The notes under the pieces were generated by a model. The model saw only the letters and a list, made by a program, of their open reading frames with translations, had not been told where the DNA came from and searched no databases. DNA of 64,000 nt from Coccinella septempunctata (Eukaryota; Arthropoda; Insecta; Coleoptera; Coccinellidae), in NCBI RefSeq assembly GCF_907165205.1, contig NC_058189.1, positions 21,078,001 to 21,142,000 of the forward strand, in the 5' to 3' direction. Position 1 is the stretch's first letter; every line of letters starts with the position of its first letter. Made by a program: the position numbers and the translations under genes. This document shows positions 51,701 through 57,700 of this stretch, one piece after another.

Positions 51701-54700
51701 ATCCGTCCTTAAAAATGGGTGAGTTAAAATTCTAGATTTTTTTAGCTTTATTTATCAACAATGAGAAATAACAATTCTATAAACTAGATTGAAGGGGCAG
51801 ATATAATCCATAACATGGCATTAATACCTCTGAGGCAACTTTCATTTGTTATTTACAAGCAACGGCTGTAGTAGATCATTCGTATGTCTCTGAGACTGTA
51901 CTCATTACTCTCCACTAAGTAATGAGAGTTTGAGCTTTGGCGACGTGGCGAACTATTCGAGTTGCAAAATAAGCGATACATCCTCTGATGGCAGCCATAT
52001 GGCTGAAAGTCGGGCGCTTAGCTTTTAAGGTTATGAAAACAATAACAACAGCAGCCATAGTATAGTCATGTAAGTGCTCACCCTATCGCTGCAATCTAGT
52101 TTGCAACGCGAATAAGGGTATGGCCCGTATATACACATTGGCAAAGATTATAGATAGAGTAGAAAGATAGGAAACGCCTTCATATCACTAGTACTAAAAA
52201 TCGACTACATTTTGGCCAGTGAAAACACATTTGACAATGAGGTGGCGCTGAAAACGTATTATCAATACAGAAAAACTGTTGAATAACAGTTTTCTGTTTT
52301 TTAATTGAGGGGCGCGAAATTCGAATTCTATTCCTTGTATTCAATTTCAATATTGACCTTGTTGAGACCAGAAAACAAACATCATGAGCGACAAAACAAA
52401 CGGATGGTTTTGTTTTGTGACCAGGATGTAAGTTTTCATCTGAACGTTGTTTGGAATCGATTGGTATCAATGAAATACACTGTTGGATGTGATAAATTTT
52501 TATTGGCAATTATAAAAAAATTACAAAAGTTTGAAATTATGGACAACGATTAGAGCTTTGACTAGGATACAAGAGTACATGGTTATCTGCTATAGGTACG
52601 TCAAAGGAGTTTTTTCTGTGGAAACGTTTTGAATTAATAAACTGAGTTGAATTTGTACAATTTATATCAGAAATTGATATGAACCAATATTCAAAAAACC
52701 GTCATAGGATACACATTTCCGTTACTTACATATTATTTACAAAATTTTCAGAACCACAATTGAAAAAAACCTTACAGAGGTATACAAGACCTGTATTTAA
52801 GTCCGTCAGTTCAATTGCTTCATGCTTTCTTATGATTTCTTCATGGTATGGTATCTTTATGACACAATATACAAATTGATTGACGAATAAACAAAACACT
52901 CTCAGAAGATTTCATAAAACTTTGACTTTCCAAACAACAATTTGACAGTCACTCGGTTCCCAAATTGAAATCAATAAAACCTCTGCATTTCTGAATATAT
53001 TGAAAGAGTAGCAATTGAGAATCATTGAATGGACCTATAAAGATCATAATTTCCCCTAAATGAGCCCTTCATGTAAGCGATGCTTCCTGCATACAACAAT
53101 TCACGTGGATGAACAGTTCTCCATCGACTTGCAGTAAAATTTTCATTGCACATGGTGTAGTCAGTAGTGTTTGCAGGCCTTTACGCCTGAAAATTTTATC
53201 CACTTCGTAGCACTGAAAATAAAAATCAATGAATGACCGAGTCACATGTTACCAGTTTTAATACTTACATTCCCATTTTCCTTAGTAAAATTCGTTTTAT
53301 TTGATCCAGTTCTTCACCATACAATAATTTTCGAACGATATTCTGAGGTTTTCGCCAAGAAATCAGACAAAAATTTCAATAATCAGCAACTAGAACGGGC
53401 TTGAAAAACAAAAGGTGATACGAGGTTGTCTATGGATACGAGAATCAAAACATTCAAAACCTGTTTGATCAAAATGGCCATATGACTCTGACATCTCGCA
53501 AAATTTCATATGTCCCTCGAATTGATATTTTAGCCAGTCTTAAAAACACAGATGGCGCTCACATTACTTTAGTCGCTTCGTTTCCTATCTTTCTACTCTA
53601 TAATCTTTGCACATTGGGTTACCAGAGTGGTTACTAAGGTTACTCTAGTGACACATATTGCACCGAGCAAAGATTATAGAGTAGAAAGATGGGAAACGAG
53701 GCGACTAAATCGATTTGAGCGCCATCTGTGTGTCACGCGTGTTTTTAAGACGCTAGGACTGGTTAAAATATTAATTTGAGTGCCATTTGCAGAAATATAT
53801 GAAATTTTTTAAGATTTCAGACGTCAATTTCGATCAAAGAGGTTTTGAATGTTTTGATTCTCGTACCGCTTTTTGTTTATCTAGCTCGTTCTAGTTGCTG
53901 ATTTTTGAATTTTTTTGCCTTATTTCTTGGTGAAAACATCAAAATATTGTTCGAAAATTATTGATGGTGAAAAACGGTGGAAGCGTAAATATTAAAAGTC
54001 GTAACATGTGAATTGGTCATTCATTGATTCTAATTTTCAGTGCTCCGAAGTGGATAAAATTCTCAGGGCTTGAAGACAATTACTTCAGCAAACACTACTA
54101 ATAACTACACCATGTGCAATGAACATTTTACTGTATGTCAATTGAGAATTGTTCATCGACGTAAATTGTTGTATGCAGAAAACATCCCTTGCATGAACGG
54201 CCTATTAAGGGGAAATTATGATCTTTATAGGTCCATTCAATGATTCTCAATTGCTACTCTTTCAATATATTCAGAAATGCAGAGGTTTTATTGATTTCCA
54301 TTTGGGAACCGAGTGACTGTCAAATTGTTGTTTGGAAAGTCAAAGTTTTATGAAACCTGCTGTGAGTGTTTTGTTCATTCATTAATCAATTTGTATATTG
54401 TGTCATGAGGAGAACATATCATGAGGAAATCATAAAAAAACCACCAAGAAACTATACTGACATACAGGTCTTGCATATGTCTGTAAGTTTTTTTTTTGAG
54501 TGTTGTTCTGAAAATTCTTTAAATAATACCTACATATGTAAGTAACTGGAAGTATGCTATGATGGTATATTGAATATTGGTTCATATTAATTTCTGATAT
54601 ATGTATGTATATTTTACAAATTCAACTAAGTTCATGAATTCAGAACAACCTATTGTACAGAAACAACACCTTCGACGTATAGCAGATCACCATATACTTA

Positions 54701-57700
54701 AGTGTCCTAGTTAAAGCTTCATTTATTGCCCACTATTTCAATTTTTGTAAATTTTTTATGAATTGCAAATAAACATATAGCACATCTAACAGCGTTTTTC
54801 GTTGATATCAATTGATTCCAAACAATGTTTAGATGAAAACTAACATCCTGTCACAAAGCAAAACCATACTTTTGTTTTGTCGCTCAGGATGTTTGTTTTC
54901 TGATAGAAACAAAGTCAATATTGGAATGCAATACGAGAAAGAGAATTCGAATTTCGCGCCCCTCAATCAAAAAACAGAAAAAGTTTTCCTGTATTGACAG
55001 TGCATTTTTAGCGCCATCTCATTGTCACGCGTGTTTTCACTGGCCAAAATGTAGTCGGTTTTTAGTACTAGCGATATGAGGGCGTTTCCTATCTTTCTAC
55101 TCTATAATCTTTGGCACCGAGGTGTCAGGAATTTCACATATATTAATTATTGAACTAATGAAGCCTATTATTATTGCCTTTAGCCACTTCTCTCCAGAAG
55201 AACATTCACTTATCCCAGATATCTCAGATATCAAAATGATTAAGTCCTTTCCAGGTTTTCGGACAATGTGTCCATCTTCAGACAATGTTGAAATGAAAAT
55301 AATTTCGTATTTCTGAAAGTATCTGAAATGTCTTTTTTATTGCAGTTATATGAAATGTGATGAATTCATATCAGATCTGAATGAAGGTAAATTACGTTGC
55401 CAACCAGGATGTACTGCTAATGAGTCTTTGGAGAGTATGCTTCTCAACGAATTATCCTCTATTAGAGATGCTTGTGGACAGGTTTGTCTGGAAGAGCTGC
55501 CTCAATCAAATGCACCTCTTATTATGACACTCTCTGGGTCGAAAGGTAAAAACTGATGAAATCCTTTTTATCACTTTAGATGTAATATTGTTGTTTGTAG
55601 GTTCTGTTATTAATATATCCCAGATGGTGACTTGTGTTGCACAACAAGCTGTTAATGGCAAAAGAGTACCGGAAGGATTCGACAGCCGTTCCTTACCCCA
55701 TTTTAGGCATAGTTGTGAGTTGATCGTTTGTTCTATTGGAAAATATTTACCGTATTACAACTAGAATTAATGGAGAAGAATTAAACTAAAAACTGATTAA
55801 CATATTTAATAATTTAATAATAATTTTCACTAACATGAAATATTTAACCAAGACACGTGTTTCGCTATCACAGTAGCATCTCCAAGTGGGAGAAGGTGAA
55901 CTGAAAATATTTGGTGTTAAAGAAAAAACTTTTAATATTTTGGTAGCTGATTATAGACCTCAAAAAGTGAAATATTTCATACAAACATGGGTCCGCAACT
56001 GAGCCGCATTGAAGATATCTATTAGCGATTTTCGATTTTTGAATTAATATTAATAATAATATTCGATTTGTTTTTTTATTTCAGATGTCTTGTTTACTGA
56101 ACTGACGCAAAAATGTTTTTCAATCGATTTATTGAAAAAAATCACATTTGAGTATTTTACATCCGATTTGAGCACGTAATTTCTTCATGCGACCGATGTG
56201 CATACATTTAAATGGACGGTGACGGTGGAATATCTTCTGTGTAAAACACTAGAAGTCAAAAATAAATCGAATATCTTCCGTAATTTATCGTCTAAGGTTG
56301 CGCTAGTAGTTGATATTTCGAAAACCGATAATCGCTCATGTATTTCCAGAACTGCTCATTTGCGGACCAATATTTTTATGCACCTATGCATAGAACTGAA
56401 ATATTTCGTAGATCCTTCTCATATAACATGCCGCATTTGATTAATGACTTACCTACGAACATCAGAAAAGCGAAGAATTTGAACTGTTTCAGAGCCTTAA
56501 TATTTAGTAAGCTTATGATGTGATCAGATGGGGTCTTGGTGATCAAATCAACATTTGATACATAGATTTTTAGTTTTTGTACAGCAATAGGACTAACTGA
56601 GCTTTAATATCCTATAGTTGAAAAGTTGCTGCTGGGTTGGAAAGGAAATTTTTTTTTTCACTTCTTTTCATTCAATTTTTCACATCAGTTTCTGACTGGA
56701 TTTTCGATGAATTCAGGTTAGATTGCCTCTTTCAAAAATCTGTATTAATTTTTGATTTTGTTCATAATTTATGTTGTTGAATAAAGGACTTTATGACTTG
56801 CGGCTTTCACACTCCTCTCCAGAGGAAAATTCACTTATCCCAGATATCTCAGATATCAAAAGGTTTAAGCTCTGTTGGAGCCCTTTTCAGGTTTTTGACT
56901 CGTGGTGGTGGTGGTCGGGTCCGGGTCGCTCCTCACATCCCTGCTGTAGGTTGGATTCCTGCTCCACCCGCACTTCCTGTCGGAGCAGTCGGTGTTCCTC
57001 TGAATTCCCCATGTATTTGCGTACAGTTCTCGCCGTTCCGAGTAGTACCGCCTTCTGCATGACTATAGATATTTTCGTCCAACTGGAGTTTCCTCAAGTT
57101 CTCTAGTAGTTTCTTCGGTATCAGGCCTTTAGATGAAATGACAATAGGAAAGGTCTTGATATCTTTCAGCTTCCACTGTCTTCTGGTTTGTTCTTCGAGA
57201 TCTCTGTATTTTGAAATTTTTTCGGTGCGCCTATCTAGAAGATTTTCATTATTTGGAATTGCCACGTAGATGAATAGTGCTCTGTCCTCATCCTTATTGA
57301 GCAATATGAGGCCAACAGTGGTACCACGATCGATCGACAATCTATCGACAACTTATCGATGTCGAATTCGATGAGGTGTTGTTCGCAATCTAATTACACC
57401 CGACAGTTTTCGTGTTAACAAGATGTTCATACAGAGAATACTGATCATCTTTGGTACAAATTTCACTATTCGACTTAAAGATAAGGCAGGAAAAAAGGGG
57501 AAAAACGGGATTATTGTCGAGTCGTGAGCTTGTGGTACGTGGGCTGGTCTATTGTGGGTTATTTTCCGGTCTGTGAGAACCGTGCGATCCCAGTAGAGCT
57601 TGTGATGTTCATTTTCCAACACAGCATCCGGATGGTAATTCTAATAAGGAACCTTTTTCGAACTTAGAAGTTGGTGTTTTAGTTCCAATTTTTGGTGAAG

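Larger units (their letters stand above)
51719..55345. other. POLR3A intron 13 carrying the inverted hAT-like pair
   Basis: 51719-52133 shows nothing recognised. 52134-55121 is the pair of hAT-like insertions. 55160-55245 is an R4 LINE 3'-end fragment in minus orientation. Confidence 0.7.

Noticed and set aside
52139..55115. Single 3-kb foldback transposon
   Set aside because: Separate perfect 8-bp duplications around each arm show two independent insertions instead.
43000..55120. CRISPR-like regular repeats
   Set aside because: The repeats are inverted TE arms and micro-elements of unequal spacing in a eukaryotic intron; no array.
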